This document shows positions 49,162-58,919 of a stretch of 64,000 nt of DNA, one piece after another; position 1 is the first letter of the stretch; each line of letters begins with the position of its first letter. The position numbers were made by a program, and so were the translations under genes. The notes under the pieces are model-generated. The model made no database searches and was not told where the DNA came from. It saw only the letters and a list, made by a program, of their open reading frames with translations. The stretch covers positions 23,513 to 87,512 of the forward strand of contig JAHFRV010000002.1 in the NCBI GenBank assembly GCA_023266095.1, written 5' to 3'. The stretch comes from Gammaproteobacteria bacterium (GTDB taxonomy: Bacteria; Pseudomonadota; Gammaproteobacteria; DRLM01).

Positions 49162-50355
49162 TCAAGCGGCGTTGCCGCGCATTTCCAGCGCAGGGTTCAC
49201 TTCAAGAAACTTTACGATTTCATCGCGTCGCGCCATGGCGTCTTGATAGCCCAGTGCGATGAGTTCGCGGCAGTAGTCCTGCTCGAATAAAAGGTAGCTC
49301 AGCAAATTGGAACCGTTGGCGCTGAGAGCGCCGATCCGTTCGAGCATGAAACGGATGGTGCGCGGCAGCAGCTTGGCGTGACGGGCCGCGATATTTTCCA
49401 GTTCTTCGCTGGGTGCGATCACGAAGGCTTCGACATGGCGCAGGGTTACCCCGCCCTCCGAACGTTCGCTGGGTGGGATCAGGCTGATGGTGCGGTTGAT
49501 GCGGCGCAGACGTTCCAAGTCCGCTTCCAGGGTGTCGAGAAATATACTGCTGAGCACATGGCCGGCGATGCGCGCCACCGAGGGATATTCCTCGGTCTTG
49601 ACCCGTTCCGTCGTTTCATAGGGTTGGTTGCGCGCGCCGACGATAAATAGCCGGTCGGCGCCCATGTGCAGTGACGGGCTGATCGGGGCGATCTGGCGCA
49701 TCGAGCCGTCGCCGAAATATTCGCGATGAATCATGACGGCCTGGAAGACCAGGGGGATGGCGGACGAGGCCATCAGGTGTTCGATGCCGATTTGCGTGGG
49801 GCAGCCGATACGGCGGGCGCGCCGCCAGGGGGTGATATCCTGCCGCCCCTGATAGAACGTCACCGATTGCCCAGACGTGTAGCCGGAACAGGTGATACCT
49901 AACGCGTGTAAGTGGCCTTCGTCCACCGCGTGTTGAATGTGTTTGAAGGCGAGTTTGGCGCTCAGTAATTCCGATAAAGGGGTGCGGTCGAGGAGGGCGT
50001 GAGGATTGTGTTTGCCCAGGCCGCCGAGCACCATCGCTGCCAGCCATTGCGCGCCGGTGGCGAGCACGCCCAAGGCGTCGGTGCGGAAGACCTGCTGTGC
50101 GTGAAAGTTCTCCCACACATTTACCAAACGATCGACGCCTAAGTGAAAGTCGGCGGCATGAATGGCGAGGGTGGCGCCATTAATCGCGCCGGCCGACGTG
50201 CCGCTGATCACCGGAAAAGGATTGGAAACATGGCGCGGCAATAACACGGAGATGGCTTTGAGGATACCGACTTGATAAGCGGCCCGAGCGCCGCCGCCCG
50301 CCAATAGCAGACCGGTTTTGTTGGATGGCCCTGGAAGTTGTACCGTATTCGCCAT
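49162..50355 (-). CDS. Patatin-like phospholipase
   Basis: A 397-residue lipid acyl hydrolase. The oxyanion loop is [11 protein letters not shown], the nucleophile Ser is in GTSAGAING, and the catalytic Asp is in FGDGSMRQ. The C-terminal region is helical. No signal peptide is seen. ATG 50355 is chosen; GTG 50364 is possible. Confidence 0.9.
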   Translation of the reverse strand: MANTVQLPGPSNKTGLLLAGGGARAAYQVGILKAISVLLPRHVSNPFPVISGTSAGAINGATLAIHAADFHLGVDRLVNVWENFHAQQVFRTDALGVLATGAQWLAAMVLGGLGKHNPHALLDRTPLSELLSAKLAFKHIQHAVDEGHLHALGITCSGYTSGQSVTFYQGRQDITPWRRARRIGCPTQIGIEHLMASSAIPLVFQAVMIHREYFGDGSMRQIAPISPSLHMGADRLFIVGARNQPYETTERVKTEEYPSVARIAGHVLSSIFLDTLEADLERLRRINRTISLIPPSERSEGGVTLRHVEAFVIAPSEELENIAARHAKLLPRTIRFMLERIGALSANGSNLLSYLLFEQDYCRELIALGYQDAMARRDEIVKFLEVNPALEMRGNAA

Positions 50356-50502
50356 GGCCTGCACTCACTCTATTGCCTTAGCTTAGGGGCGAACAAACCG
50401 CCTCTTTTAATTACAATGTCGGCACTTTGTGGAAATGCATGACCCGTGACTTAAGGATTTCGACGATAGGCGGCGCTGCCGGGGAGGCGCTTGGTTTGGG
50501 CG

Positions 50503-50919
50503 TTATTTATTCCAACACTGGCGTTGTGCGGCGGTGGTGACCACCGGGCCGTTGTTGGTAATGCTGAGCGCACCGCAGGGATCGCTTGCCTGCGGACCGC
50601 TGGATTTCGGTGTAGCGGTGGCGGTGAAGGTATTGGCGGCGGCGGCCGAAATGGCAATGGTGTAATAACCTTCCGAGGAATCACTGCCGCTCCAGCCCAG
50701 ACTGCTCAGGCTGCTACTGTAAGCCGTGTTATTGGCCCGCCATCTTTCCTGCAGGGTCTGGAGATGCAGCAGGCTGGTCATGGCGTCGCCGCGGCGGCTT
50801 TTCCGCATCGAATCCTGATAGGCCGGGATGGCAATCATGCCGAGGATGGCGATGATAGCTACCACAATCACCAGCTCTACCAAAGTGAAACCGCGCGTTT
50901 TTTGGGTCATGTTCATCAT
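50503..50919 (-). CDS. Type IV pilin, PilE-like
   Basis: A 138-residue prepilin. A short leader ends at Gly before the N-methylated Phe in KTRGFTLVELVIVVAIIAI, followed by the hydrophobic helix with the conserved Glu5. Two cysteines near the C-terminus (DPCGAL and QCWNK) form the usual disulfide loop. PilE-type minor pilins help start pilus assembly. Starts 50919, 50916 and 50910 are all possible. It is a lone gene without fimT or pilV beside it. Confidence 0.9.
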   Translation of the reverse strand: MMNMTQKTRGFTLVELVIVVAIIAILGMIAIPAYQDSMRKSRRGDAMTSLLHLQTLQERWRANNTAYSSSLSSLGWSGSDSSEGYYTIAISAAAANTFTATATPKSSGPQASDPCGALSITNNGPVVTTAAQRQCWNK

Positions 50920-51144
50920 GTGGATTTTGCCCGCCGCTGGATACAAGACGTCCATTGAGAGACGCCGCCCTGATGCGGCGGGTCTGTCAAAATTATCGGC
51001 GGCCGGACTGAGAGCTTTAACCTGAAACTTGCGCCAGCGACGATTTCGCTGGCTTGGAAAGATGAGCAAGTGACGCTGATTGAAAAGCGCACGGCCAGTT
51101 ACGCCGTGCCGTGCGCTAGGCTTCGGCAATCCGCCGTTCTCAGC

Positions 51145-51837
51145 TCAGCCGCATTTGGAATCGCCGCAATTGAGGCAGGTCAGGCAACCGTCCATGATGA
51201 TGGCGGCTTTAGTGTGGCATTTGCCGCACAGCTGCGCTCCGTCGGGAAAGCCGCTGTGGTGATGGGCGCCCTCGGCCTGGGCTTTGTCGTATTGGGCGCG
51301 TTTTTCCTTAATGAGTTTTTTCTGGTGTTCGTCGGGGCCGTCGTTTTTGATCAGGCCGATCATCCGCAGGTGATTCTCGATGGCGTCGCCGATCTCCGCC
51401 ACCAGCGACGGCATGTATTTACCGCCTTTTTTGAAATAGCCCCCGCGCGGATCGAACACCGCTTTGAGCTCTTCCACCAGAAAGGTGACGTCGCCACCTT
51501 TGCGGAACACCGCCGAAATGATGCGGGTGAGCGCGACGATCCACTGGAAGTGATCCATGTTCTTCGAGTTGATGAATATCTCGAAGGGGCGGCGCAATTC
51601 GTGGGGCGTGCCGGGATTAAGCACCACGTCGTTGATCGTGACATAGAGGGCATGTTCCGACAGCGGCGTCTTCACCTTGTAGGTGGAGCCGACCAGCATG
51701 TCGGGACGCTCGATCTTCTCGTGCATGTGAATGACGTTGGCGTCGGCCGCGCTGCGCGCGGCAACTTCGGCGGCGGCCTTGTCCTCTTCACTCACCACGT
51801 TGTACTTGACGATCTTCTTGTCGATCTTGATGGTCAT
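51145..51837 (-). CDS. nrdJb: Class II ribonucleotide reductase subunit NrdJb
   Basis: A 230-residue companion of NrdJa, as in Pseudomonas where the class II enzyme is split in two. The C-terminal zinc-like region (LCGKCHTKAAIIMDGCLTCL and CGDSKCG) supplies the reducing cysteines. It lies 66 bases downstream of nrdJa and is likely cotranscribed. GACGGAGCAAGTT is its ribosome site. Together they make dNTPs using adenosylcobalamin, independent of oxygen. Confidence 0.93.
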   Translation of the reverse strand: MTIKIDKKIVKYNVVSEEDKAAAEVAARSAADANVIHMHEKIERPDMLVGSTYKVKTPLSEHALYVTINDVVLNPGTPHELRRPFEIFINSKNMDHFQWIVALTRIISAVFRKGGDVTFLVEELKAVFDPRGGYFKKGGKYMPSLVAEIGDAIENHLRMIGLIKNDGPDEHQKKLIKEKRAQYDKAQAEGAHHHSGFPDGAQLCGKCHTKAAIIMDGCLTCLNCGDSKCG

Positions 51838-51903
51838 AACTTGCTCCGTCTATCGGCCACAGCGAACGCTGAGATGTGTTCCGCGGCTGCTGGATATCTA
51901 TCC

Positions 51904-54057
51904 TCAGAATTTTCCGTAATAGCCTTCTTTCAATGCATCGTAGAGATTGGCGGCGCTGTGCATCTCGCCGTCGTATTCAATATCCTCGTTGCCCTTGGCC
52001 TCGATCACCGTGCCGTCCTCCAAGGTGAATTTATAAGTGGTGTTGGCGAGATCGCTCTCTTTGACCAGCACGCCTTGGAAGGCTTCGGGGTTGAAGCGGA
52101 AGGTGGTGCAGCCTTTCAGTCCTTGCTGATAGGCGTATAGATAAATGTCCTTGAACTTCTCGTAGGGATAATCCGTGGGTACGTTGGCGGTTTTCGAGAT
52201 GGAGGAGTCCACCCAGATCTGCGCCGCGGCCTGGATGTCCACGTGTTCTTTCGGGCTGATGTCCTCGGCGGTGATGAAGTAGTCGGGGAGCAACTCTTCT
52301 TCTTTCTCCGAAAACGGCACGGCCTTGGGATTGATCAATTCCCGGTAGGCGAGCAGTTCGAAGGAAAACACGTCGATCTTCTCTTTACTCTTTTTGCCTT
52401 CGCGGATCACGTTGCGGAAATAGTGATGGGCGAAGCTGGGTTCGATGCCGTTGCTGGCGTTGTTGGCCAGCGACAGCGAGATGGTACCGGTGGGCGCGAT
52501 GGAGGTGTGGTGAGTGAAACGCGCGCCGACTTCGGCGAGTTTTTCCACCAGTTGCGGCGCGACACCCGCCACCCGCTGCATATACCGACTGTATCTGGCG
52601 TGCAGCACTTTACCTTTGATGACATCGCCTACTTTCCAGCCGTCACGCGTCATTTCGGGTCGCTTGCGCAGCATTTCTTGGTTGACGGTGAAGTCTTCTT
52701 CCATGATCGGCGCCGGGCCTTTTTCCTGAGCGAGTTGCAGCGCGGCTTGCCAGCCTTCCACCGCCATTTCGCGGGTGACCCGTTCGGTGAATTCCACCGA
52801 CTCGGACGAACCGTATTTCATGCGCAGCATAGTGAGGGTGGAGCCCAGGCCGAGATAACCCATGCCGTGGCGGCGCTTGCGCAGAATTTCTTGGCGCTGC
52901 CCTTCGAGGGGCAGACCATTGATCTCCACCACGTTGTCCAGCATGCGGGTGAAGATCGCCACCACCTTGCGGTATTCCTCCCAATCGAAACGGACGCGCT
53001 CGGTGAAAGGGTCGCGCACGAAGGTGGTGAGGTTGACCGATCCCAGCAGGCAGGAGCCGTAGGGCGGCAGCGGTTGTTCGCCGCAGGGGTTGGTGGCGCG
53101 GATGGTTTCGCAGAACCAGTTGTTGTTCATCTCATTGACCTTGTCGATGAGGATGAAGCCCGGTTCGGCGAAATCGTAGGTGGAGGACATGATCACGTCC
53201 CACAGCCGTTTGGCGCGGATGGTCTTATAGACCTTGCAGGCCACCAGCCCGGCGGCGTCGCTGATGTACCCCTCTTGGATCGGCCACTCGCGCCAGACCA
53301 CCTTGGTGGGATCGTCGAGATCGAGTTGGTCCGCGTCGGCTTCCTTGCGGCTGATGGGAAAGGCCAGCTTCCAGTCGCGGTCATGTTTCACCGCTTCCAT
53401 GAAATCCTGGGTGATGAGCAGCGAGAGGTTGAACTGGCGCAGCCGGCCGTTTTCCCGTTTGGCGCGGACGAAATCCGCCACGTCCGGGTGACCGACGTCG
53501 AAGGTGCCCATCTGTGCGCCGCGGCGGCCACCGGCGCTGGAGACGGTGAAACACATCTTGTCGTAGATATCCATGAAGGACAGCGGGCCGGACGTGTAGG
53601 CGCCGGCGCCGGAGACATAGGCGCCCTTGGGGCGCAGGGTGGAGAATTCATAACCGATGCCGCAGCCGGCCTTGAGGGTGAGTCCCGCCTCGTGGACCTT
53701 CTGCAGGATGTCGTCCATGGAGTCGCGTATCGCGCCGGAGACGGTGCAGTTGATGGTCGAGGTGGCGGGTTTGTAGGCTAGCGCGCCGGCGTTGGAGGTG
53801 ATGCGGCCGGCGGGGATGGCGCCATGGCGCAGCGCCCACAGAAATTCGTCATAATGCTGCTCGCGTTTTTCGGGGGTGGCTTCCACGTCAGACAAGGCGC
53901 GAGCGACCCGCTGATAAGTGTGGTCCATGGTTTGATCGACCACCGTGCCGTCTTTAGCTTTCAGGCGGTATTTTTTGTCCCAGATATCCTGAGACGCCGG
54001 TTGATAAGGGATATCAGAAACCATGACCGATACGGCTTTCAAATGCGCGGCCTTCAT
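51904..54057 (-). CDS. nrdJa: Class II ribonucleotide reductase subunit NrdJa
   Basis: A 717-residue catalytic subunit of adenosylcobalamin-dependent ribonucleotide reductase. Catalytic NPCGEQPLPPYGSCLLGS (CxE) and SINCTVSGAIRDSM-like INCTVSGAIRDSM (N-terminal redox Cys) are present. The start follows GGAGGGGAACTCACCCA. NrdR-box-like sequences lie upstream. The C-terminal Cys pair is supplied by NrdJb. The organism thus can make deoxynucleotides with or without oxygen if B12 is available. Confidence 0.95.
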   Translation of the reverse strand: MKAAHLKAVSVMVSDIPYQPASQDIWDKKYRLKAKDGTVVDQTMDHTYQRVARALSDVEATPEKREQHYDEFLWALRHGAIPAGRITSNAGALAYKPATSTINCTVSGAIRDSMDDILQKVHEAGLTLKAGCGIGYEFSTLRPKGAYVSGAGAYTSGPLSFMDIYDKMCFTVSSAGGRRGAQMGTFDVGHPDVADFVRAKRENGRLRQFNLSLLITQDFMEAVKHDRDWKLAFPISRKEADADQLDLDDPTKVVWREWPIQEGYISDAAGLVACKVYKTIRAKRLWDVIMSSTYDFAEPGFILIDKVNEMNNNWFCETIRATNPCGEQPLPPYGSCLLGSVNLTTFVRDPFTERVRFDWEEYRKVVAIFTRMLDNVVEINGLPLEGQRQEILRKRRHGMGYLGLGSTLTMLRMKYGSSESVEFTERVTREMAVEGWQAALQLAQEKGPAPIMEEDFTVNQEMLRKRPEMTRDGWKVGDVIKGKVLHARYSRYMQRVAGVAPQLVEKLAEVGARFTHHTSIAPTGTISLSLANNASNGIEPSFAHHYFRNVIREGKKSKEKIDVFSFELLAYRELINPKAVPFSEKEEELLPDYFITAEDISPKEHVDIQAAAQIWVDSSISKTANVPTDYPYEKFKDIYLYAYQQGLKGCTTFRFNPEAFQGVLVKESDLANTTYKFTLEDGTVIEAKGNEDIEYDGEMHSAANLYDALKEGYYGKF

Positions 54058-54528
54058 TGGGTGAGTTCCCCTCCATAGCTACAAGCGTGATTATCCTTAC
54101 AATGCCTAATTATTATAGGCTTTCCCCCGAGTATCTGGGATCTGGATGAAACACAAGATATGGGGTGCCGGCAAAGATTAGGCTGAGCGGCGGAGGCTGT
54201 CAATCATTTTGCTGAAACTTTTTTTAATTAATATAAAACATATATTTAAATTTATTTTAAGTTAAATTTACTGTATTCGCGTGGTGTCACCGAAGGAGCT
54301 AAGCAAAATCGCGGCCACAATATGTTGTGTCTGTAATTGTTGGGGAAAAAGACCAAGTCGCGGATGCGGATTACGATAAAGGCCGTTGTCATGCTCGTTG
54401 GAACCGGGGGTGAACCACTCTCTAGGGCAAACCTCTAACAGCCCGTGAAATAAGGCGAGCGATAACGCCGTTCGTATTGTCACCGCTTTCAGCGACGACC
54501 ATCCGTATTTGAAAGGATATGACGCTTG
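54058..54528. promoter_or_regulatory. nrdJa/degQ divergent region with NrdR-box-like sites
   Basis: About 470 bases lie between nrdJa and the protease gene. ACACAAGATATGGGGT (54151-54166) and CCACAATATGTTGTGT (54315-54330) match the NrdR box (ACACwATATwTwGTGT) at 13 and 14 of 16 positions. An AT-only stretch is found at 54211-54275. Two such boxes usually sit about 30 bases apart; these are 164 apart. Confidence 0.5.
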
Positions 54529-55905
54529 ATGAACATCAAACCTGGTTTGCGATTTATTTTCGTGGTTTTGGTTGGGCTGGCCACGAGTCAGCCGTTACGG
54601 GCCGCCTTGCCGGTCAGTGATGGCCAGGGCCAGCCCCTGCCCAGTTTGGCCCCAATGCTGGAGCAGGTTCTGCCCGCGGTAGTGAACATCTCCACTCGCG
54701 GGCGGGTTAGGGTAGCCGATAATCCGCTGATGCAAGATCCGTTTTTCCGCCGCTTTTTCGGTGTGCCGGATCAACCCCGCGAGCGGGCCACCCAAAGTCT
54801 GGGCTCCGGCGTGATCGTCGATGCCAAAAACGGCTATGTACTGACCAATAATCACGTCATCGACAAGGCCGACGAAATCAGCGTGACGCTCAAAGACGGC
54901 CGCAGTCTAACGGCCACGCTGATAGGCAAAGATCCGGAAGCCGACGTCGCGGTGATTCAAATTCCCGCGGAAAAACTGGTGGCGGTGACGCTGACCGATT
55001 CGGACCGGGTGCGGGTCGGGGACTTCGTGGTGGCGATCGGCAACCCCTTCGGTTTGGGGCAGACGGTCACGTCGGGCATCGTCAGCGCCAAAGGGCGCAG
55101 CGGTTTGGGTATCGAGGGTTATGAGGATTTCATCCAAACCGACGCGTCGATCAACCCCGGTAATTCCGGCGGTGCGCTGGTCAATCTGCGCGGTGAGCTG
55201 GTCGGGGTGAACACCGCCATCCTGGCGCCGGGCGGCGGCAACATTGGCATCGGTTTCGCCATCCCCGTGAATATGGTGCGCACGCTCATGAACCAGCTGG
55301 TGACCCACGGCGAGGTGCGGCGCGGCCGGATCGGTATCTCCGCGCAGGACCTCACCGCTGATCTCGCCAAAGCTTTTGGCATTAAAGAAACCCGCGGCGC
55401 GGTCATCGCCAAGACCTTGAAAGATTCCCCCGCTGAAAAAGCCGGCTTGAAGATTGGCGACGTGGTGGTATCGATCAACGGTAAGCCGGTGAATTCCTCA
55501 GCGGAGCTGCGCAATATGTTCGGTTTACTGCAGATCGGTGAGGTCGCGGTGGTGGAGGTGATCCGTGACAGCAAGCCGCGCACGCTCCGGGTGACTATCG
55601 CCGAACCGGTGCGCGAGTCACTGGAAGGCGGGCAGGTCAGCCCCGTTTTACAGGGCGCGACCTTCAGTACCATCGAAGAAGGCAGCCCCACTTACGGCCG
55701 CATCGAGGGCGTGCTGGTGACCAAGGTCGAATCGGGTTCACCGGCGTGGCGGGCGGGATTACGCAAAGACGACGTAATCGTTTCGATCAATCGTCAGCCG
55801 GTACCCAATTTGGACGTGTTGAAACAGATTGGCAAAATCGCTCAGCGCCGCTTGCTTATCAATCTGCGCCGCGGCGATGAGGCCTTGTTTATTTTGATTC
55901 AGTGA
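54529..55905 (+). CDS. degQ: Do-family periplasmic serine protease DegQ-like
   Basis: A 458-residue trypsin-like protease with a signal peptide (FIFVVLVGLATSQPLRA). The catalytic triad is visible: His in LTNNHVID, Asp in DPEADVAVI and Ser in NPGNSGGALV. Two PDZ domains follow (about 275-360 and 375-450). It degrades misfolded envelope proteins and can activate envelope stress signalling. ATG 54529 has AAGGA 13 bases upstream; TTG 54526 is possible. A terminator follows. Confidence 0.95.
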   Translation: MNIKPGLRFIFVVLVGLATSQPLRAALPVSDGQGQPLPSLAPMLEQVLPAVVNISTRGRVRVADNPLMQDPFFRRFFGVPDQPRERATQSLGSGVIVDAKNGYVLTNNHVIDKADEISVTLKDGRSLTATLIGKDPEADVAVIQIPAEKLVAVTLTDSDRVRVGDFVVAIGNPFGLGQTVTSGIVSAKGRSGLGIEGYEDFIQTDASINPGNSGGALVNLRGELVGVNTAILAPGGGNIGIGFAIPVNMVRTLMNQLVTHGEVRRGRIGISAQDLTADLAKAFGIKETRGAVIAKTLKDSPAEKAGLKIGDVVVSINGKPVNSSAELRNMFGLLQIGEVAVVEVIRDSKPRTLRVTIAEPVRESLEGGQVSPVLQGATFSTIEEGSPTYGRIEGVLVTKVESGSPAWRAGLRKDDVIVSINRQPVPNLDVLKQIGKIAQRRLLINLRRGDEALFILIQ

Positions 55906-55948
55906 GCAGTGGTGCGCTCGATGCGCCGCTCATCTCATCGCGTAAATA

Positions 55949-55974
55949 AGCGGGCCGTTGTGCCCGCTTTTATT
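55949..55974 (+). terminator. Terminator after degQ
   Basis: AGCGGGC and GCCCGCT form a 7-base stem with a 6-base loop followed by TTTATT, 44 bases after the protease stop. Confidence 0.85.
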
Positions 55975-56062
55975 GTATGCGGAAAATTGCGGCGTGATTG
56001 CCGACGGGTTTACCGTTGCGTGGCGGCGTGTCCTTCGCTACACGCGCGGTGCATGTGAAGCG

Positions 56063-56716
56063 TTACGGCGCAACGGCGGCGTCGGCGGCCATGGTCATAC
56101 GCGTGTGGTCGGGTATCGTGGCTTGGCGAGTATCCGACAAGGGCACGGCCTCACGTGTCGGGTCGGCATCAATGGGCGCCTCCGATTGGTAATCCGGCGC
56201 GACGGTAACGGCCGTTTCCGGAAAAGTGGTGCGGGCGGCCACCCAAGCCGCGCTGCTAGGCGGAATTTCATCTTCGACACGCGCGCCCATTAGTTGTACC
56301 AATACCAGCGCCGCTTGCTCCGCCACTGCCGGTTCATGATCCTCGGTCATCTCTTCAAGACGGAGGGCGAATCGATCTTCGTTAGAAAAAACTTCCGGAC
56401 GTTGCGCAATAATAGCCAAGGTGTCGCCGCGCGTTTGCGGATCAGCGTTGAACAGCTCCGTGTAAACCAGGTTAAGATCGATATCGGTCTCCGCGGCCGG
56501 CGATATTGACGGCGGCGTATCCGCTGCGGGTATGGCGGCGTGAGATTGGCCTATAACGATGCGCGCGGCGCCTTGACCGTCCGGCGTGTGTTGCGCCGGA
56601 TCGCCGTCGATGCCGCGCGTCGTGATGGTGGTGTCGGTGTGATGCCACGGCTGGAATATCGCGGCGAGCAATAAACACCCGGCGCCCGCCCCCCAAGCTA
56701 GTTGTCGATAGTTCAC
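56063..56716 (-). CDS. Membrane-anchored protein of unknown function
   Basis: A 217-residue protein with one N-terminal membrane segment (GAGAGCLLLAAIFQPW) and a largely disordered, Ala/Pro/Thr-rich periplasmic domain. The middle (about 85-140: LNLVYTELFNADPQTRGDTL) is helical and acidic. GTG 56716 is chosen because AAGGA is 8 bases upstream; ATG 56791 and 56770 add residues without support. I do not recognise the family. Confidence 0.65.
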   Translation of the reverse strand: MNYRQLAWGAGAGCLLLAAIFQPWHHTDTTITTRGIDGDPAQHTPDGQGAARIVIGQSHAAIPAADTPPSISPAAETDIDLNLVYTELFNADPQTRGDTLAIIAQRPEVFSNEDRFALRLEEMTEDHEPAVAEQAALVLVQLMGARVEDEIPPSSAAWVAARTTFPETAVTVAPDYQSEAPIDADPTREAVPLSDTRQATIPDHTRMTMAADAAVAP

Positions 56717-56954
56717 AGCGCTATTCCTTGTAATTGAAGGTCCGGTTAACGCATTACGTATAAGGACCATTAACCCAGCCACTCCACGCATCCCCTTCCC
56801 CTAGACTGAAGAGGTATCTCATCAGCTGGTAATGATTGATACAGTTTATTTCCGTTTCGCCGGTGAAATGGGGGCGCGCCTATCGCATTACATTGCCAGG
56901 TTATAAATATGATGCACTATGGCGATATCGCTGCGAAGCGCGCCCACTGATAAC

Positions 56955-57401
56955 CTACTTACGGAAAAGCTCGGTGCGCGTGTAGTCATAACGGGTATCG
57001 CCCGCCGCAAACTTGGTGCGGGTTTCCACTTCCAGAAAATTGCCGCCGTCATATTCATAGGCGCGCTTTGCGGTCACCAGCATGGTCGAAAAACCAAAGT
57101 TGTATTGACCACTCAACCCATAGGCGACTGAAGAAGACACGCTCTTGCTGAACGACGACGCGGCGACCGCGCCATGGTCGCAGGGCGTCGGGCTGCACGC
57201 ACCATAGGTGTGAATCTGAAAACCAGCCAGGTCATTGGTGATGGTGATTTTTACGACGCCGCCGGTAGTGGGATTGACGTTGGTCCACGTCCCGGTCAAG
57301 TTGGTCACCCCGGTGGGCGGTTGGGCGTACGCCGGCTGCGCAACCAGTCCCAACAAGCCAAGACCGATGATGCCGAATACACGGTACTTGATGCTCTTCA
57401 T
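56955..57401 (-). CDS. Secreted beta-rich protein of unknown function
   Basis: A 148-residue protein with a signal peptide (VFGIIGLGLLGLVAQPAYA). The mature part is beta-rich, GTWTNVNPTTGGVVKITITN and KFAAGDTRYDYTRTE, with one Cys pair (CSPTPC). The organisation recalls lipocalin-like secreted proteins. GAGGAGACAATATC is a strong ribosome site for ATG 57401. No function is assigned. Confidence 0.7.
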   Translation of the reverse strand: MKSIKYRVFGIIGLGLLGLVAQPAYAQPPTGVTNLTGTWTNVNPTTGGVVKITITNDLAGFQIHTYGACSPTPCDHGAVAASSFSKSVSSSVAYGLSGQYNFGFSTMLVTAKRAYEYDGGNFLEVETRTKFAAGDTRYDYTRTELFRK

Positions 57402-58205
57402 GATATTGTCTCCTCGTTTATGAATGTGACAGCGATCGCCGTGCTGTATGTCATCGCGGCCCAACAACGGCACGGCGTGGACATAAACTATCCGCCGGCG
57501 AACGGGGAGACAGCGAAATTGGCTGAAGCGGGAATGCGGAATAATGCCGTGACAAGGAAAAGGAGGCCATGGCGCAAATAGATTTGTTCAGACCGACGAC
57601 TGCGGTGCTTGGCTCCGTCACCTCATCCGAGTAACTATCATCGATAGCTGATGGATCCTTTCTTCCGGTACTTCAAGTTGACTGAAGAAATCAAGGATCG
57701 CATTGGCGCGAATAATGAACGCAGTGGGCGTAGCGTGCATTATGCGCACGGTCAACGCAGGGAATATTGCAACGGCTTTTATTGTTCGTGCGCACAGCGC
57801 ACGCTATAGCTCGCTGTATTGTGCTTTGACAAGCCAGCTGTATGGGGAGGTGAGGGTGCTTCAGCCCAGTCAATAACAGCCGCCACTCTTCTACATCTTG
57901 TGCGGACTGCCCACCGGGCCATTCAAAACCTAAGCCTTGTTGCGTGGCCAGGTTCGACTATGTGCAGTGAACGGCCTATTGAATAGGAATGGCTTTTCCG
58001 AAGGGAGACGTTTATTCTTCCCATGCTCGATAGCCGAGTTGCTGATGACTCTAGGTTCTCCAGTGCGCTGCCAATACTTGATAATCTAATTAAGCTCAAA
58101 AACCGGCGCATTGATGGCGGCTTGACCGCGGACCGCCATTGCCGGCGCCACTGATGGACGTTTATAATCCCGGCCGCTTGACTCACCCGCAACAGAAGTT
58201 GAAAT
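57402..58205. other. Noncoding region with an inverted repeat
   Basis: About 800 bases with no supported gene. TAGCGTGCATTATGCGCACG (57731-57750) is an inverted match (17 of 20) to 57787-57806. These resemble the outer arms of the nested palindrome at 26136-26288 and the dispersed repeats elsewhere. Confidence 0.5.
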
Positions 58206-58730
58206 ATGGAAACGAAATATCAAAACAGCACGGTCAGGCTTTTGGCGAATATCGTATTCGCCAGCCGCTGGCTGCAAGCCCCGCTCTATTTAGGCCTAAT
58301 CATCGCGCAAGGGGTGTATGTCTACCTCTTTGTAAATGAATTAATACACCTGGTGCAACACGCGCATACCATCGGCGAAACCGAGATTATGCTGGTGGTG
58401 CTGGGCTTGATCGACGTGGTTATGATCGCCAATCTGTTATTGATGGTGATCGTCGGCGGCTACGAAACCTTCGTGTCGCGTCTGTATCTGGAAAATCACG
58501 CCGATCAGCCCGAGTGGCTGGAGCACGTCAACGCCGGCACCATGAAGGTCAAGTTATCAATGGCCTTGATCGGCATTTCATCCATTCATCTCTTGAAAAC
58601 TTTTATTGAAGCGCCGAACCTGACCGAACAGACCATGATGTGGCAGGTGATCATCCACATGGCTTTCGTCTTGTCGGCGATGGCGATGGCGTATACCAAC
58701 CGCTTGATGGAACCCGCCAAGGGGCATTAG
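58206..58730 (+). CDS. yqhA: UPF0114 membrane protein YqhA
   Basis: A 174-residue protein with three or four membrane helices. The SRWLQAPLYLGLIIAQ start, LGLIDVVMIANLLLMVIVGGYETFVS and MALIGISSIHLLKTF are diagnostic for UPF0114/YqhA. Function unknown. Its TAG stop coincides with the left edge of a miniature element. Confidence 0.93.
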   Translation: METKYQNSTVRLLANIVFASRWLQAPLYLGLIIAQGVYVYLFVNELIHLVQHAHTIGETEIMLVVLGLIDVVMIANLLLMVIVGGYETFVSRLYLENHADQPEWLEHVNAGTMKVKLSMALIGISSIHLLKTFIEAPNLTEQTMMWQVIIHMAFVLSAMAMAYTNRLMEPAKGH

Positions 58731-58865
58731 AACCTGTTAATGATCTCGCTGAAGGGCGCATTGCGGCGTTAAAATCGCCCTCAATATGCTCTGTGTATGC
58801 TGCGCTTTTTCGGTCGATTTCGCCTTGCGCTGCATCCCTTGATCGAGATCATGAACAGGTTCTTA
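58727..58865. mobile_element. MITE, IS5-type, with 3-base target duplication
   Basis: A ~133-base element ends in 19-of-20 inverted repeats: AGAACCTGTTAATGATCTCG (58729-58748) and its mirror at 58844-58863. It is flanked by TTA on both sides (58727-58729 and 58863-58865), the target duplication expected for IS5-family elements. No transposase is encoded. Its insertion falls in the yqhA stop codon and preserves a TAG. Confidence 0.75.
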
Positions 58866-58919
58866 GAAATTCGTCGGTTGGTCTAAACGGGGATAACCGT
58901 GATCGGTATCCCCTACCCG

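Noticed and set aside
52243..53781. Long open frame antisense to nrdJa
   Set aside because: It lies entirely opposite a clear NrdJa gene, has no ribosome site, and its composition is that of a GC-rich shadow.
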